Positions 13,445 through 27,300 of a stretch of 64,000 nucleotides of DNA are shown in pieces. This DNA is from Hippasteria phrygiana (lineage: Eukaryota > Echinodermata > Asteroidea > Valvatida > Goniasteridae), in NCBI GenBank assembly GCA_037893225.1, contig JAZGUH010000373.1:310001-374000 (forward strand), given 5' to 3'. Each line of letters opens with the position of its first letter. Within the stretch, counting starts at the first letter, position 1. The notes below the pieces were generated by a model. That model ran no database searches, was not told the origin of the DNA, and saw nothing but the letters and a program-made list of their open reading frames with translations. The translations under genes were made by a program, and so were the position numbers.

Positions 13445-13674
13445 CATGAAATATCAACCAAATTCAGTAATTTTGACATGTATGGATAGCTTAGATCTGG
13501 CGCTACATGTTGCAATTATCGGCGGCTTCTTAGAGTTAACACTTGTGGAGAAAATTCAAACCTCGCAATGTTTATTTTCTTTCCGGCCAACATCTGTACA
13601 TGTTACCGTCTATTTATTGCTCCATGCATGTCAAATTCCCTGGGGTATGGACTTGCTTTACTCATTCATAATTG
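13445..13674 (+). repeat. 230-bp monomer (type F), last one in the window
   Basis: Carries the GT loss at cp152-155 and follows a B/E mosaic unit. After this point every monomer is exactly 232 bp through to the end of the window. Confidence 0.95.
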
Positions 13675-14602
13675 CATGAAATATCAACCAAATTCAGTAA
13701 TTTTGACATGTATGGATAGCTTAGATCTGGCGCTACATGTTGCAATTATCGGCGGCTTCTTAGAGTTAACACTTGTGGAGAAAATTCAAACCTCGCAATG
13801 TTTATTTTCTTCCCGGCCACCATCTGTGTGCAGATTACCTTCTATTTATTGCTCCATGCCTGTCAAATTCCCTGGGGCATGGACTTGCTTTACTCATTCA
13901 TAATTGCATGAAATATCAACCAAATTCAGTAATTTTGACACGTATGGATAGCTTAGATCTGGCGCTACATGTTGCAATTATCGGCGGCTTCTTAGAGTTA
14001 AAACTTGTGGAGAAAATTCAAACCTCGCAATGTTTATTTTCTTTCCGGCCAACATCTGTGTGCATATTACCTTCTATTTATTGCTCCATGCCTGTCAAAT
14101 TCCCTGGGGTATGGACTTGCTTTACTCATTCATAATTGCATGAAATATCAACCAAATTCAGTAATTTTGACATGTATGGATAGCTTAGATCTGGCGCTAC
14201 ATGTTGCAATTATCGGCGGCTTCTTAGAGTTAAAACTTGTGGAGAAAATTCAAACCTCGCAATGTTTATTTTCTTTCCGGCCAACATCTGTGTGCATATT
14301 ACCTTCTATTTATTGCTCCATGCCTGTCAAATTCCCTGGGGTATGGACTTGCTTTACTCATTCATAATTGCATGAAATATCAACCAAATTCAGTAATTTT
14401 GACATGTATGGATAGCTTAGATCTGGCGCTACATGTTGCAATTATCGGCGGCTTCTTAGAGTTAACACTTGTGGAGAAAATTCAAACCTCGCAATGTTTA
14501 TTTTCTTCCCGGCCACCATCTGTGTGCAGATTACCTTTTATTTATTGCTCCATGCCTGTCAAATTCCCTGGGGTATGGACTTGCTTTACTCATTCATAAT
14601 TG
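13675..14602 (+). repeat. Truncated domain I unit A-B-C-D at the domain boundary
   Basis: Four monomers match the start of the domain I 6-mer. The expected E-F pair is missing: the next unit (14603) has E-like bases 96A, 156A and 186A but 225C in place of 225T, making it type H, and it is followed by J, P and L. The boundary between the two domains therefore lies close to the 3' end of D or within the first H unit. Confidence 0.88.
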
Positions 14603-17600
14603 CATGAAATATCAACCAAATTCAGTAATTTTGACATGTATGGATAGCTTAGATCTGGCGCTACATGTTGCAATTATCGGCGGCTTCTTAGAGTTAAAAC
14701 TTGTGGAGAAAATTCAAACCTCGCAATGTTTATTTTCTTTCCGGCCAACATCTGTGTACATGTTACCGTCTATTTATTGCTCCATGCATGTCAAATTCCC
14801 TGGGGTATGGACTTGCTTTACTCATTCATAATTGCATGAAATATCAACCAAATTCAGTAATTTTGACATGTATGGATAGCTTAGATCTGGCGCTACATGT
14901 TGCAATTATCGGCGGCTTCTTAGAGTTAACACTTGTGGAGAAAATTCAAACCTCGCAATGTTTATTTTCTTTCCGGCCAACATCTGTGTACATGTTACCG
15001 TCTATTTATTGCTCCATGCATGTCAAATTCCCTGGGGTATGGACTTGCTTTACTCATTCATAATTGCATGAAATATCAACCAAATGCAGTAATTTTGACA
15101 TGTATGGATAGCTTAGATCTGGCGCTACATGTTGCAATCATCGGCGGCTTCCTAGAGTTAAAACTTGTGGAGAAAATTCAAACCTCGCAATGTTTATTTT
15201 CTTTCCGGCCACCATCTGTGTGCAGATTACCTTTTATGTATTGCTCCATGCCTGTCAAATTCCCTGGGGTATGGACTTGCTTTACTCATTCATAATTGCA
15301 TGAAATATCAACCGAATTCAGTACTTTTGACATGTATGGATAGCTTAGATCTGGCGCTACATGTTGCAATTATCGGCGGCTTCTTAGAGTTAACACTTGT
15401 GGAGAAAATTCAAACCTCGCAATGTTTATTTTCTTTCCGGCCAACATCTGCGTACATGTTACCGTCTATTTATTGCTCCATGCATGTCAAATTCCCTGGG
15501 GTATGGACTTGCTTTACTCATTCATAATTGCATGAAATATCAACCAAATTCAGTAATTTTGACATGTATGCATAGCTTAGATCTGGCGCTACATGTTGCA
15601 ATTATCGGCGGCTTCTTAGAGTTAACACTTGTGGAGAAAATTCAAACCTCGCAATGTGTATTTTCTTTCCGGCCAACATCTGTGTGCATATTACCTTCTA
15701 TTTATTGCTCCATGCCTGTCAAATTCCCTGGGGTATGGACTTGCTTTACTCATTCATAATTGCATGAAATATCAACCAAATTCAGTAATTTTGACATGTA
15801 TGGATAGCTTAGATCTGGCGCTACATGTTGCAATTATCGGCGGCTTCTTAGAGTTAAAACTTGTGGAGAAAATTCAAACCTCGCAATGTTTATTTTCTTT
15901 CCGGCCAACATCTGTGTACATGTTACCGTCTATTTATTGCTCCATGCATGTCAAATTCCCTGGGGTATGGACTTGCTTTACTCATTCATAATTGCATGAA
16001 ATATCAACCAAATTCAGTAATTTTGACATGTATGGATAGCTTAGATCTGGCGCTACAGGTTGCAATTATCGGCGGCTTCTTAGAGTTAACACTTGTGGAG
16101 AAAATTCAAACCTCGCAATGTTTATTTTCTTTCCGGCCAACATCTGTGTACATGTTACCGTCTATTTATTGCTCCATGCATGTCAAATTCCCTGGGGTAT
16201 GGACTTGCTTTACTCATTCATAATTGCATGAAATATCAACCAAATGCAGTAATTTTGACATGTATGGATAGCTTAGATCTGGCGCTACATGTTGCAATCA
16301 TCGGCGGCTTCCTAGAGTTAAAACTTGTGGAGAAAATTCAAACCTCGCAATGTTTATTTTCTTTCCGGCCACCATCTGTGTGCAGATTACCTTTTATGTA
16401 TTGCTCCATGCCTGTCAAATTCCCTGGGGTATGGACTTGCTTTACTCATTCATAATTGCATGAAATATCAACCAAATTCAGTAATTTTGACATGTATGCA
16501 TAGCTTAGATCTGGCGCTACATGTTGCAATTATCGGCGGCTTCTTAGAGTTAACACTTGTGGAGAAAATTCAAACCTCGCAATGTGTATTTTCTTTCCGG
16601 CCAACATCTGTGTGCATATTACCTTCTATTTATTGCTCCATGCCTGTCAAATTCCCTGGGGTATGGACTTGCTCTACTCATTCATAATTGCATGAAATAT
16701 CAACCAAATACAGTAATTTTGACATGTATGGATAGCTTAGATCTGTCGCTACATGTTGCAATCATCGGCGGCTTCCTAGAGTTAAAACTTGTGGAGAAAA
16801 TTCAAACCTCGCAATGTTTATTTTCTTTCCGGCCAACATCTGTGTACATGTTACCGTCTATTTATTGCTCCATGCATGTCAAATTCCCTGGGGTATGGAC
16901 TTGCTTTACTCATTTATAATTGCATGAAATATCAACCAAATTCAGTAATTTTGACATGTATGGATAGCTTAGATCTGGCGCTACATGTTGCAATTATCGG
17001 CGGCTTCTTAGAGTTAACACTTGTGGAGAAAATTCAAACCTCGCAATGTTTATTTTCTTTCCGGCCAACATCTGTGTACATGTTACCGTCTATTTATTGC
17101 TCCATGCATGTCAAATTCCCTGGGGTATGGACTTGCTTTACTCATTCATAATTGCATGAAATATCAACCAAATTCAGTAATTTTGACATGTATGGATAGC
17201 TTAGATCTGGCGCTACATGTTGCAATTATCGGCGGCTTCTTAGAGTTAACACTTGTGGAGAAAATTCAAACCTCGCAATGTTTATTTTCTTTCCGGCCAA
17301 CATCTGTGTGCATATTACCTTCTATTTATTGCTCCATGCATGTCAAATTCCCTGGGGTATGGACTTGCTTTACTCATTCATAATTGCATGAAATATCAAC
17401 CAAATTCAGTAATTTTGACATGTATGGATAACTTAGATCTGGCGCTACATGTTGCAATTATCGGCGGCTTCTTAGAGTTAAAACTTGTGGAGAAAATTCA
17501 AACCTCGCAATGTTCATTTTCTTTCCGGCCAACATCTGTGTACATGTTACCGTCTATTTATTGCTCCATGCCTGTCAAATTCCCTGGGGTATGGACTTGC

Positions 17601-18082
17601 TTTATTCTTTCATAATTGCATGAAATATCAACCAAATGCAGTAATTTTGACATGTATGGATAGCTTAGATCTGGCGCTACATGTTGCAATCATCGGCGGC
17701 TTCCTAGAGTTAAAACTTGTGGAGAAAATTCAAACCTCGCAATGTTTATTTTCTTTCCGGCCAATATCTGTGTGCATATTACCTTCTATTTATTGCTCCA
17801 TGCCTGTCAAATTCCCTGGGGTATGGACTTGCTCTACTCATTCATAATTGCATGAAATATCAACCAAATACAGTAATTTTGACATGTATGGATAGCTTAG
17901 ATCTGGCGCTACATGTTGCAATCATCGGCGGCTTCCTAGAGTTAAAACTTGTGGAGAAAATTCAAACCTCGCAATGTTTATTTTCTTTCCGGCCAACATC
18001 TGTGTACATGTTACCGTCTATTTATTGCTCCATGCATGTCAAATTCCCTGGGGTATGGACTTGCTTTACTCATTCATAATTG
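14603..18082 (+). repeat. 15-monomer HOR, first unit of domain II
   Basis: The order is H-J-P-L1-N1-H-Q-P-N2-S-J-R-U-V-W. It already holds the closing R-U-V-W run of later units, but L1 directly follows P at the start and P is followed by N2 at 16459, an adjacency not seen again. The L1 unit at 15299 has a private change, cp153 T to C at base 15451. Confidence 0.88.
15067..15530 (+). repeat. P-L1 linked dimer with EcoRI site (first of 20 L1 copies)
   Basis: P (15067) is always recognisable by 20G, 146C and 172G. L1 (15299) has 16G, which turns caaccaaattc into caaccgaattc and so creates the only EcoRI sites of the window (GAATTC at monomer start +15). L1 units start at 15299, 19475, 22491, 25739, 26435, 29683, 30611, 32003, 34555, 35251, 38499, 39891, 41283, 42211, 44299, 44995, 48939, 50563, 52187 and 53811. 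Each is preceded by P or by the Q/P mosaic at 31771, so the dimer moves as one block. Confidence 0.9.
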
Positions 18083-21000
18083 CATGAAATATCAACCAAA
18101 TTCAGTAATTTTGACATGTATGGATAGCTTAGATCTGGCGCTACATGTTGCAATTATCGGCGGCTTCTTAGAGTTAAAACTTGTGGAGAAAATTCAAACC
18201 TCGCAATGTTTATTTTCTTTCCGGCCAACATCTGTGTACATGTTACCGTCTATTTATTGCTCCATGCATGTCAAATTCCCTGGGGTATGGACTTGCTTTA
18301 CTCATTCATAATTGCATGAAATATCAACCAAATTCAGTACTTTTGACATGTATGGATAGCTTAGATCTGGCGCTACATGTTGCAATTATCGGCGGCTTCT
18401 TAGAGTTAACACTTGTGGAGAAAATTCAAACCTCGCAATGTTTATTTTCTTTCCGGCCAACATCTGTGTACATGTTACCGTCTATTTATTGCTCCATGCA
18501 TGTCAAATTCCCTGGGGTATGGACTTGCTTTACTCATTCATAATTGCATGAAATATCAACCAAATTCAGTAATTTTGACATGTATGCATAGCTTAGATCT
18601 GGCGCTACATGTTGCAATTATCGGCGGCTTCTTAGAGTTAACACTTGTGGAGAAAATTCAAACCTCGCAATGTGTATTTTCTTTCCGGCCAACATCTGTG
18701 TGCATATTACCTTCTATTTATTGCTCCATGCCTGTCAAATTCCCTGGGGTATGGACTTGCTTTACTCATTCATAATTGCATGAAATATCAACCAAATTCA
18801 GTAATTTTGACATGTATGGATAGCTTAGATCTGGCGCTACATGTTGCAATTATCGGCGGCTTCTTAGAGTTAAAACTTGTGGAGAAAATTCAAACCTCGC
18901 AATGTTTATTTTCTTTCCGGCCAACATCTGTGTACATGTTACCGTCTATTTATTGCTCCATGCATGTCAAATTCCCTGGGGTATGGACTTGCTTTACTCA
19001 TTCATAATTGCATGAAATATCAACCAAATTCAGTAATTTTGACATGTATGGATAGCTTAGATCTGGCGCTACAGGTTGCAATTATCGGCGGCTTCTTAGA
19101 GTTAACACTTGTGGAGAAAATTCAAACCTCGCAATGTTTATTTTCTTTCCGGCCAACATCTGTGTACATGTTACCGTCTATTTATTGCTCCATGCATGTC
19201 AAATTCCCTGGGGTATGGACTTGCTTTACTCATTCATAATTGCATGAAATATCAACCAAATGCAGTAATTTTGACATGTATGGATAGCTTAGATCTGGCG
19301 CTACATGTTGCAATCATCGGCGGCTTCCTAGAGTTAAAACTTGTGGAGAAAATTCAAACCTCGCAATGTTTATTTTCTTTCCGGCCACCATCTGTGTGCA
19401 GATTACCTTTTATGTATTGCTCCATGCCTGTCAAATTCCCTGGGGTATGGACTTGCTTTACTCATTCATAATTGCATGAAATATCAACCGAATTCAGTAC
19501 TTTTGACATGTATGGATAGCTTAGATCTGGCGCTACATGTTGCAATTATCGGCGGCTTCTTAGAGTTAACACTTGTGGAGAAAATTCAAACCTCGCAATG
19601 TTTATTTTCTTTCCGGCCAACATCTGTGTACATGTTACCGTCTATTTATTGCTCCATGCATGTCAAATTCCCTGGGGTATGGACTTGCTTTACTCATTCA
19701 TAATTGCATGAAATATCAACCAAATTCAGTAATTTTGACATGTATGCATAGCTTAGATCTGGCGCTACAGGTTGCAATTATCGGCGGCTTCTTAGAGTTA
19801 ACACTTGTGGAGAAAATTCAAACCTCGCAATGTTTATTTTCTTTCCGGCCAACATCTGTGTACATGTTACCGTCTATTTATTGCTCCATGCATGTCAAAT
19901 TCCCTGGGGTATGGACTTGCTTTACTCATTCATAATTGCATGAAATATCAACCAAATGCAGTAATTTTGACATGTATGGATAGCTTAGATCTGTCGCTAC
20001 ATGTTGCAATCATCGGCGGCTTCCTAGAGTTAAAACTTGTGGAGAAAATTCAAACCTCGCAATGTTTATTTTCTTTCCGGCCAACATCTGTGTACATGTT
20101 ACCGTCTATTTATTGCTCCATGCATGTCAAATTCCCTGGGGTATGGACTTGCTTTACTCATTTATAATTGCATGAAATATCAACCAAATTCAGTAATTTT
20201 GACATGTATGGATAGCTTAGATCTGGCGCTACATGTTGCAATTATCGGCGGCTTCTTAGAGTTAACACTTGTGGAGAAAATTCAAACCTCGCAATGTTTA
20301 TTTTCTTTCCGGCCAACATCTGTGTGCATATTACCTTCTATTTATTGCTCCATGCATGTCAAATTCCCTGGGGTATGGACTTGCTTTACTCATTCATAAT
20401 TGCATGAAATATCAACCAAATTCAGTAATTTTGACATGTATGGATAACTTAGATCTGGCGCTACATGTTGCAATTATCGGCGGCTTCTTAGAGTTAAAAC
20501 TTGTGGAGAAAATTCAAACCTCGCAATGTTCATTTTCTTTCCGGCCAACATCTGTGTACATGTTACCGTCTATTTATTGCTCCATGCCTGTCAAATTCCC
20601 TGGGGTATGGACTTGCTTTATTCTTTCATAATTGCATGAAATATCAACCAAATGCAGTAATTTTGACATGTATGGATAGCTTAGATCTGGCGCTACATGT
20701 TGCAATCATCGGCGGCTTCCTAGAGTTAAAACTTGTGGAGAAAATTCAAACCTCGCAATGTTTATTTTCTTTCCGGCCAATATCTGTGTGCATATTACCT
20801 TCTATTTATTGCTCCATGCCTGTCAAATTCCCTGGGGTATGGACTTGCTCTACTCATTCATAATTGCATGAAATATCAACCAAATACAGTAATTTTGACA
20901 TGTATGGATAGCTTAGATCTGGCGCTACATGTTGCAATCATCGGCGGCTTCCTAGAGTTAAAACTTGTGGAGAAAATTCAAACCTCGCAATGTTTATTTT

Positions 21001-21098
21001 CTTTCCGGCCAACATCTGTGTACATGTTACCGTCTATTTATTGCTCCATGCATGTCAAATTCCCTGGGGTATGGACTTGCTTTACTCATTCATAATTG
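18083..21098 (+). repeat. 13-monomer HOR (3,016 bp)
   Basis: The order is H-L2-N1-H-Q-P-L1-NQ-S-R-U-V-W, the shortest complete version of the main domain II unit. The S monomer at 19939 has 20G in place of 20A, because it follows NQ rather than N2. R follows S directly. Confidence 0.9.
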
Positions 21099-24000
21099 CA
21101 TGAAATATCAACCAAATTCAGTAATTTTGACATGTATGGATAGCTTAGATCTGGCGCTACATGTTGCAATTATCGGCGGCTTCTTAGAGTTAAAACTTGT
21201 GGAGAAAATTCAAACCTCGCAATGTTTATTTTCTTTCCGGCCAACATCTGTGTACATGTTACCGTCTATTTATTGCTCCATGCATGTCAAATTCCCTGGG
21301 GTATGGACTTGCTTTACTCATTCATAATTGCATGAAATATCAACCAAATTCAGTACTTTTGACATGTATGGATAGCTTAGATCTGGCGCTACATGTTGCA
21401 ATTATCGGCGGCTTCTTAGAGTTAACACTTGTGGAGAAAATTCAAACCTCGCAATGTTTATTTTCTTTCCGGCCAACATCTGTGTACATGTTACCGTCTA
21501 TTTATTGCTCCATGCATGTCAAATTCCCTGGGGTATGGACTTGCTTTACTCATTCATAATTGCATGAAATATCAACCAAATTCAGTAATTTTGACATGTA
21601 TGCATAGCTTAGATCTGGCGCTACATGTTGCAATTATCGGCGGCTTCTTAGAGTTAACACTTGTGGAGAAAATTCAAACCTCGCAATGTGTATTTTCTTT
21701 CCGGCCAACATCTGTGTGCATATTACCTTCTATTTATTGCTCCATGCCTGTCAAATTCCCTGGGGTATGGACTTGCTTTACTCATTCATAATTGCATGAA
21801 ATATCAACCAAATTCAGTAATTTTGACATGTATGGATAGCTTAGATCTGGCGCTACATGTTGCAATTATCGGCGGCTTCTTAGAGTTAAAACTTGTGGAG
21901 AAAATTCAAACCTCGCAATGTTTATTTTCTTTCCGGCCAACATCTGTGTACATGTTACCGTCTATTTATTGCTCCATGCATGTCAAATTCCCTGGGGTAT
22001 GGACTTGCTTTACTCATTCATAATTGCATGAAATATCAACCAAATTCAGTAATTTTGACATGTATGGATAGCTTAGATCTGGCGCTACAGGTTGCAATTA
22101 TCGGCGGCTTCTTAGAGTTAACACTTGTGGAGAAAATTCAAACCTCGCAATGTTTATTTTCTTTCCGGCCAACATCTGTGTACATGTTACCGTCTATTTA
22201 TTGCTCCATGCATGTCAAATTCCCTGGGGTATGGACTTGCTTTACTCATTCATAATTGCATGAAATATCAACCAAATGCAGTAATTTTGACATGTATGGA
22301 TAGCTTAGATCTGGCGCTACATGTTGCAATCATCGGCGGCTTCCTAGAGTTAAAACTTGTGGAGAAAATTCAAACCTCGCAATGTTTATTTTCTTTCCGG
22401 CCACCATCTGTGTGCAGATTACCTTTTATGTATTGCTCCATGCCTGTCAAATTCCCTGGGGTATGGACTTGCTTTACTCATTCATAATTGCATGAAATAT
22501 CAACCGAATTCAGTACTTTTGACATGTATGGATAGCTTAGATCTGGCGCTACATGTTGCAATTATCGGCGGCTTCTTAGAGTTAACACTTGTGGAGAAAA
22601 TTCAAACCTCGCAATGTTTATTTTCTTTCCGGCCAACATCTGTGTACATGTTACCGTCTATTTATTGCTCCATGCATGTCAAATTCCCTGGGGTATGGAC
22701 TTGCTTTACTCATTCATAATTGCATGAAATATCAACCAAATTCAGTAATTTTGACATGTATGCATAGCTTAGATCTGGCGCTACAGGTTGCAATTATCGG
22801 CGGCTTCTTAGAGTTAACACTTGTGGAGAAAATTCAAACCTCGCAATGTTTATTTTCTTTCCGGCCAACATCTGTGTACATGTTACCGTCTATTTATTGC
22901 TCCATGCATGTCAAATTCCCTGGGGTATGGACTTGCTTTACTCATTCATAATTGCATGAAATATCAACCAAATGCAGTAATTTTGACATGTATGGATAGC
23001 TTAGATCTGTCGCTACATGTTGCAATCATCGGCGGCTTCCTAGAGTTAAAACTTGTGGAGAAAATTCAAACCTCGCAATGTTTATTTTCTTTCCGGCCAA
23101 CATCTGTGTACATGTTACCGTCTATTTATTGCTCCATGCATGTCAAATTCCCTGGGGTATGGACTTGCTTTACTCATTTATAATTGCATGAAATATCAAC
23201 CAAATTCAGTAATTTTGACATGTATGGATAGCTTAGATCTGGCGCTACATGTTGCAATTATCGGCGGCTTCTTAGAGTTAACACTTGTGGAGAAAATTCA
23301 AACCTCGCAATGTTTATTTTCTTTCCGGCCAACATCTGTGTACATGTTACCGTCTATTTATTGCTCCATGCATGTCAAATTCCCTGGGGTATGGACTTGC
23401 TTTACTCATTCATAATTGCATGAAATATCAACCAAATTCAGTAATTTTGACATGTATGGATAGCTTAGATCTGGCGCTACATGTTGCAATTATCGGCGGC
23501 TTCTTAGAGTTAACACTTGTGGAGAAAATTCAAACCTCGCAATGTTTATTTTCTTTCCGGCCAACATCTGTGTGCATATTACCTTCTATTTATTGCTCCA
23601 TGCATGTCAAATTCCCTGGGGTATGGACTTGCTTTACTCATTCATAATTGCATGAAATATCAACCAAATTCAGTAATTTTGACATGTATGGATAACTTAG
23701 ATCTGGCGCTACATGTTGCAATTATCGGCGGCTTCTTAGAGTTAAAACTTGTGGAGAAAATTCAAACCTCGCAATGTTCATTTTCTTTCCGGCCAACATC
23801 TGTGTACATGTTACCGTCTATTTATTGCTCCATGCCTGTCAAATTCCCTGGGGTATGGACTTGCTTTATTCTTTCATAATTGCATGAAATATCAACCAAA
23901 TGCAGTAATTTTGACATGTATGGATAGCTTAGATCTGGCGCTACATGTTGCAATCATCGGCGGCTTCCTAGAGTTAAAACTTGTGGAGAAAATTCAAACC

Positions 24001-24346
24001 TCGCAATGTTTATTTTCTTTCCGGCCAATATCTGTGTGCATATTACCTTCTATTTATTGCTCCATGCCTGTCAAATTCCCTGGGGTATGGACTTGCTCTA
24101 CTCATTCATAATTGCATGAAATATCAACCAAATACAGTAATTTTGACATGTATGGATAGCTTAGATCTGGCGCTACATGTTGCAATCATCGGCGGCTTCC
24201 TAGAGTTAAAACTTGTGGAGAAAATTCAAACCTCGCAATGTTTATTTTCTTTCCGGCCAACATCTGTGTACATGTTACCGTCTATTTATTGCTCCATGCA
24301 TGTCAAATTCCCTGGGGTATGGACTTGCTTTACTCATTCATAATTG
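21099..24346 (+). repeat. 14-monomer HOR (3,248 bp)
   Basis: Identical in order to the preceding 13-mer except that one J monomer (23187-23418) stands between S and R. It therefore differs from its neighbour by exactly one monomer. Confidence 0.9.
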
Positions 24347-27300
24347 CATGAAATATCAACCAAATTCAGTAATTTTGACATGTATGGATAGCTTAGATCT
24401 GGCGCTACATGTTGCAATTATCGGCGGCTTCTTAGAGTTAAAACTTGTGGAGAAAATTCAAACCTCGCAATGTTTATTTTCTTTCCGGCCAACATCTGTG
24501 TACATGTTACCGTCTATTTATTGCTCCATGCATGTCAAATTCCCTGGGGTATGGACTTGCTTTACTCATTCATAATTGCATGAAATATCAACCAAATTCA
24601 GTACTTTTGACATGTATGGATAGCTTAGATCTGGCGCTACATGTTGCAATTATCGGCGGCTTCTTAGAGTTAACACTTGTGGAGAAAATTCAAACCTCGC
24701 AATGTTTATTTTCTTTCCGGCCAACATCTGTGTACATGTTACCGTCTATTTATTGCTCCATGCATGTCAAATTCCCTGGGGTATGGACTTGCTTTACTCA
24801 TTCATAATTGCATGAAATATCAACCAAATTCAGTAATTTTGACATGTATGCATAGCTTAGATCTGGCGCTACATGTTGCAATTATCGGCGGCTTCTTAGA
24901 GTTAACACTTGTGGAGAAAATTCAAACCTCGCAATGTGTATTTTCTTTCCGGCCAACATCTGTGTGCATATTACCTTCTATTTATTGCTCCATGCCTGTC
25001 AAATTCCCTGGGGTATGGACTTGCTTTACTCATTCATAATTGCATGAAATATCAACCAAATTCAGTAATTTTGACATGTATGGATAGCTTAGATCTGGCG
25101 CTACATGTTGCAATTATCGGCGGCTTCTTAGAGTTAAAACTTGTGGAGAAAATTCAAACCTCGCAATGTTTATTTTCTTTCCGGCCAACATCTGTGTACA
25201 TGTTACCGTCTATTTATTGCTCCATGCATGTCAAATTCCCTGGGGTATGGACTTGCTTTACTCATTCATAATTGCATGAAATATCAACCAAATTCAGTAA
25301 TTTTGACATGTATGGATAGCTTAGATCTGGCGCTACAGGTTGCAATTATCGGCGGCTTCTTAGAGTTAACACTTGTGGAGAAAATTCAAACCTCGCAATG
25401 TTTATTTTCTTTCCGGCCAACATCTGTGTACATGTTACCGTCTATTTATTGCTCCATGCATGTCAAATTCCCTGGGGTATGGACTTGCTTTACTCATTCA
25501 TAATTGCATGAAATATCAACCAAATGCAGTAATTTTGACATGTATGGATAGCTTAGATCTGGCGCTACATGTTGCAATCATCGGCGGCTTCCTAGAGTTA
25601 AAACTTGTGGAGAAAATTCAAACCTCGCAATGTTTATTTTCTTTCCGGCCACCATCTGTGTGCAGATTACCTTTTATGTATTGCTCCATGCCTGTCAAAT
25701 TCCCTGGGGTATGGACTTGCTTTACTCATTCATAATTGCATGAAATATCAACCGAATTCAGTACTTTTGACATGTATGGATAGCTTAGATCTGGCGCTAC
25801 ATGTTGCAATTATCGGCGGCTTCTTAGAGTTAACACTTGTGGAGAAAATTCAAACCTCGCAATGTTTATTTTCTTTCCGGCCAACATCTGTGTACATGTT
25901 ACCGTCTATTTATTGCTCCATGCATGTCAAATTCCCTGGGGTATGGACTTGCTTTACTCATTCATAATTGCATGAAATATCAACCAAATTCAGTAATTTT
26001 GACATGTATGCATAGCTTAGATCTGGCGCTACAGGTTGCAATTATCGGCGGCTTCTTAGAGTTAACACTTGTGGAGAAAATTCAAACCTCGCAATGTTTA
26101 TTTTCTTTCCGGCCAACATCTGTGTACATGTTACCGTCTATTTATTGCTCCATGCATGTCAAATTCCCTGGGGTATGGACTTGCTTTACTCATTCATAAT
26201 TGCATGAAATATCAACCAAATGCAGTAATTTTGACATGTATGGATAGCTTAGATCTGGCGCTACATGTTGCAATCATCGGCGGCTTCCTAGAGTTAAAAC
26301 TTGTGGAGAAAATTCAAACCTCGCAATGTTTATTTTCTTTCCGGCCACCATCTGTGTGCAGATTACCTTTTATGTATTGCTCCATGCCTGTCAAATTCCC
26401 TGGGGTATGGACTTGCTTTACTCATTCATAATTGCATGAAATATCAACCGAATTCAGTACTTTTGACATGTATGGATAGCTTAGATCTGGCGCTACATGT
26501 TGCAATTATCGGCGGCTTCTTAGAGTTAACACTTGTGGAGAAAATTCAAACCTCGCAATGTTTATTTTCTTTCCGGCCAACATCTGTGTACATGTTACCG
26601 TCTATTTATTGCTCCATGCATGTCAAATTCCCTGGGGTATGGACTTGCTTTACTCATTCATAATTGCATGAAATATCAACCAAATTCAGTAATTTTGACA
26701 TGTATGCATAGCTTAGATCTGGCGCTACATGTTGCAATTATCGGCGGCTTCTTAGAGTTAACACTTGTGGAGAAAATTCAAACCTCGCAATGTGTATTTT
26801 CTTTCCGGCCAACATCTGTGTGCATATTACCTTCTATTTATTGCTCCATGCCTGTCAAATTCCCTGGGGTATGGACTTGCTCTACTCATTCATAATTGCA
26901 TGAAATATCAACCAAATACAGTAATTTTGACATGTATGGATAGCTTAGATCTGTCGCTACATGTTGCAATCATCGGCGGCTTCCTAGAGTTAAAACTTGT
27001 GGAGAAAATTCAAACCTCGCAATGTTTATTTTCTTTCCGGCCAACATCTGTGTACATGTTACCGTCTATTTATTGCTCCATGCATGTCAAATTCCCTGGG
27101 GTATGGACTTGCTTTACTCATTTATAATTGCATGAAATATCAACCAAATTCAGTAATTTTGACATGTATGGATAGCTTAGATCTGGCGCTACATGTTGCA
27201 ATTATCGGCGGCTTCTTAGAGTTAACACTTGTGGAGAAAATTCAAACCTCGCAATGTTTATTTTCTTTCCGGCCAACATCTGTGTACATGTTACCGTCTA

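Larger units (their letters stand above)
9735..13674 (+). repeat. 17-monomer HOR, copy 3, with a replaced 3' segment (3,940 bp)
   Basis: The order is A-B-C-D-E-F / A-B-C-D-E-A*-C, then three mosaic monomers, then F. Where copies 1 and 2 have G-H-I, this copy has C/A (12749: C 5' part, 159G and 204C), B/A (12981: 35C and 96A with the A-type cp138-204 block) and B/E (13213: 35C and 96A with 156A, 186A and 225T). The block keeps the exact 3,940-bp length, so three monomers were replaced by three in register, without a net change in copy number. Confidence 0.9.
1..14602 (+). repeat. Domain I of the array: monomer types A to I
   Basis: Type key. A: 96C,138C,146C,159G,186C,204C. A*: A plus 104A. 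B: 35C,96A,146A,159T,186C. C: B with 35T. D: A with 168T and 204T. E: 96A,156A,166G,186A,225T. F: like E but 96C, with two bases (GT) missing in cp152-155. G: C with 186A. H: 96A,156A,166G,186A,225C (the two domain-I copies at 3247 and 9041 also carry 112C). I: 64G,96C,156A,186A,225T. Types B, E and F are seen only here, and the 230-bp unit F is a clean domain marker. The basic run is A-B-C-D-E-F (1,390 bp). A, C and D reappear in small numbers far downstream. The domain ends where D is followed by H-J rather than by E-F. Confidence 0.9.
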
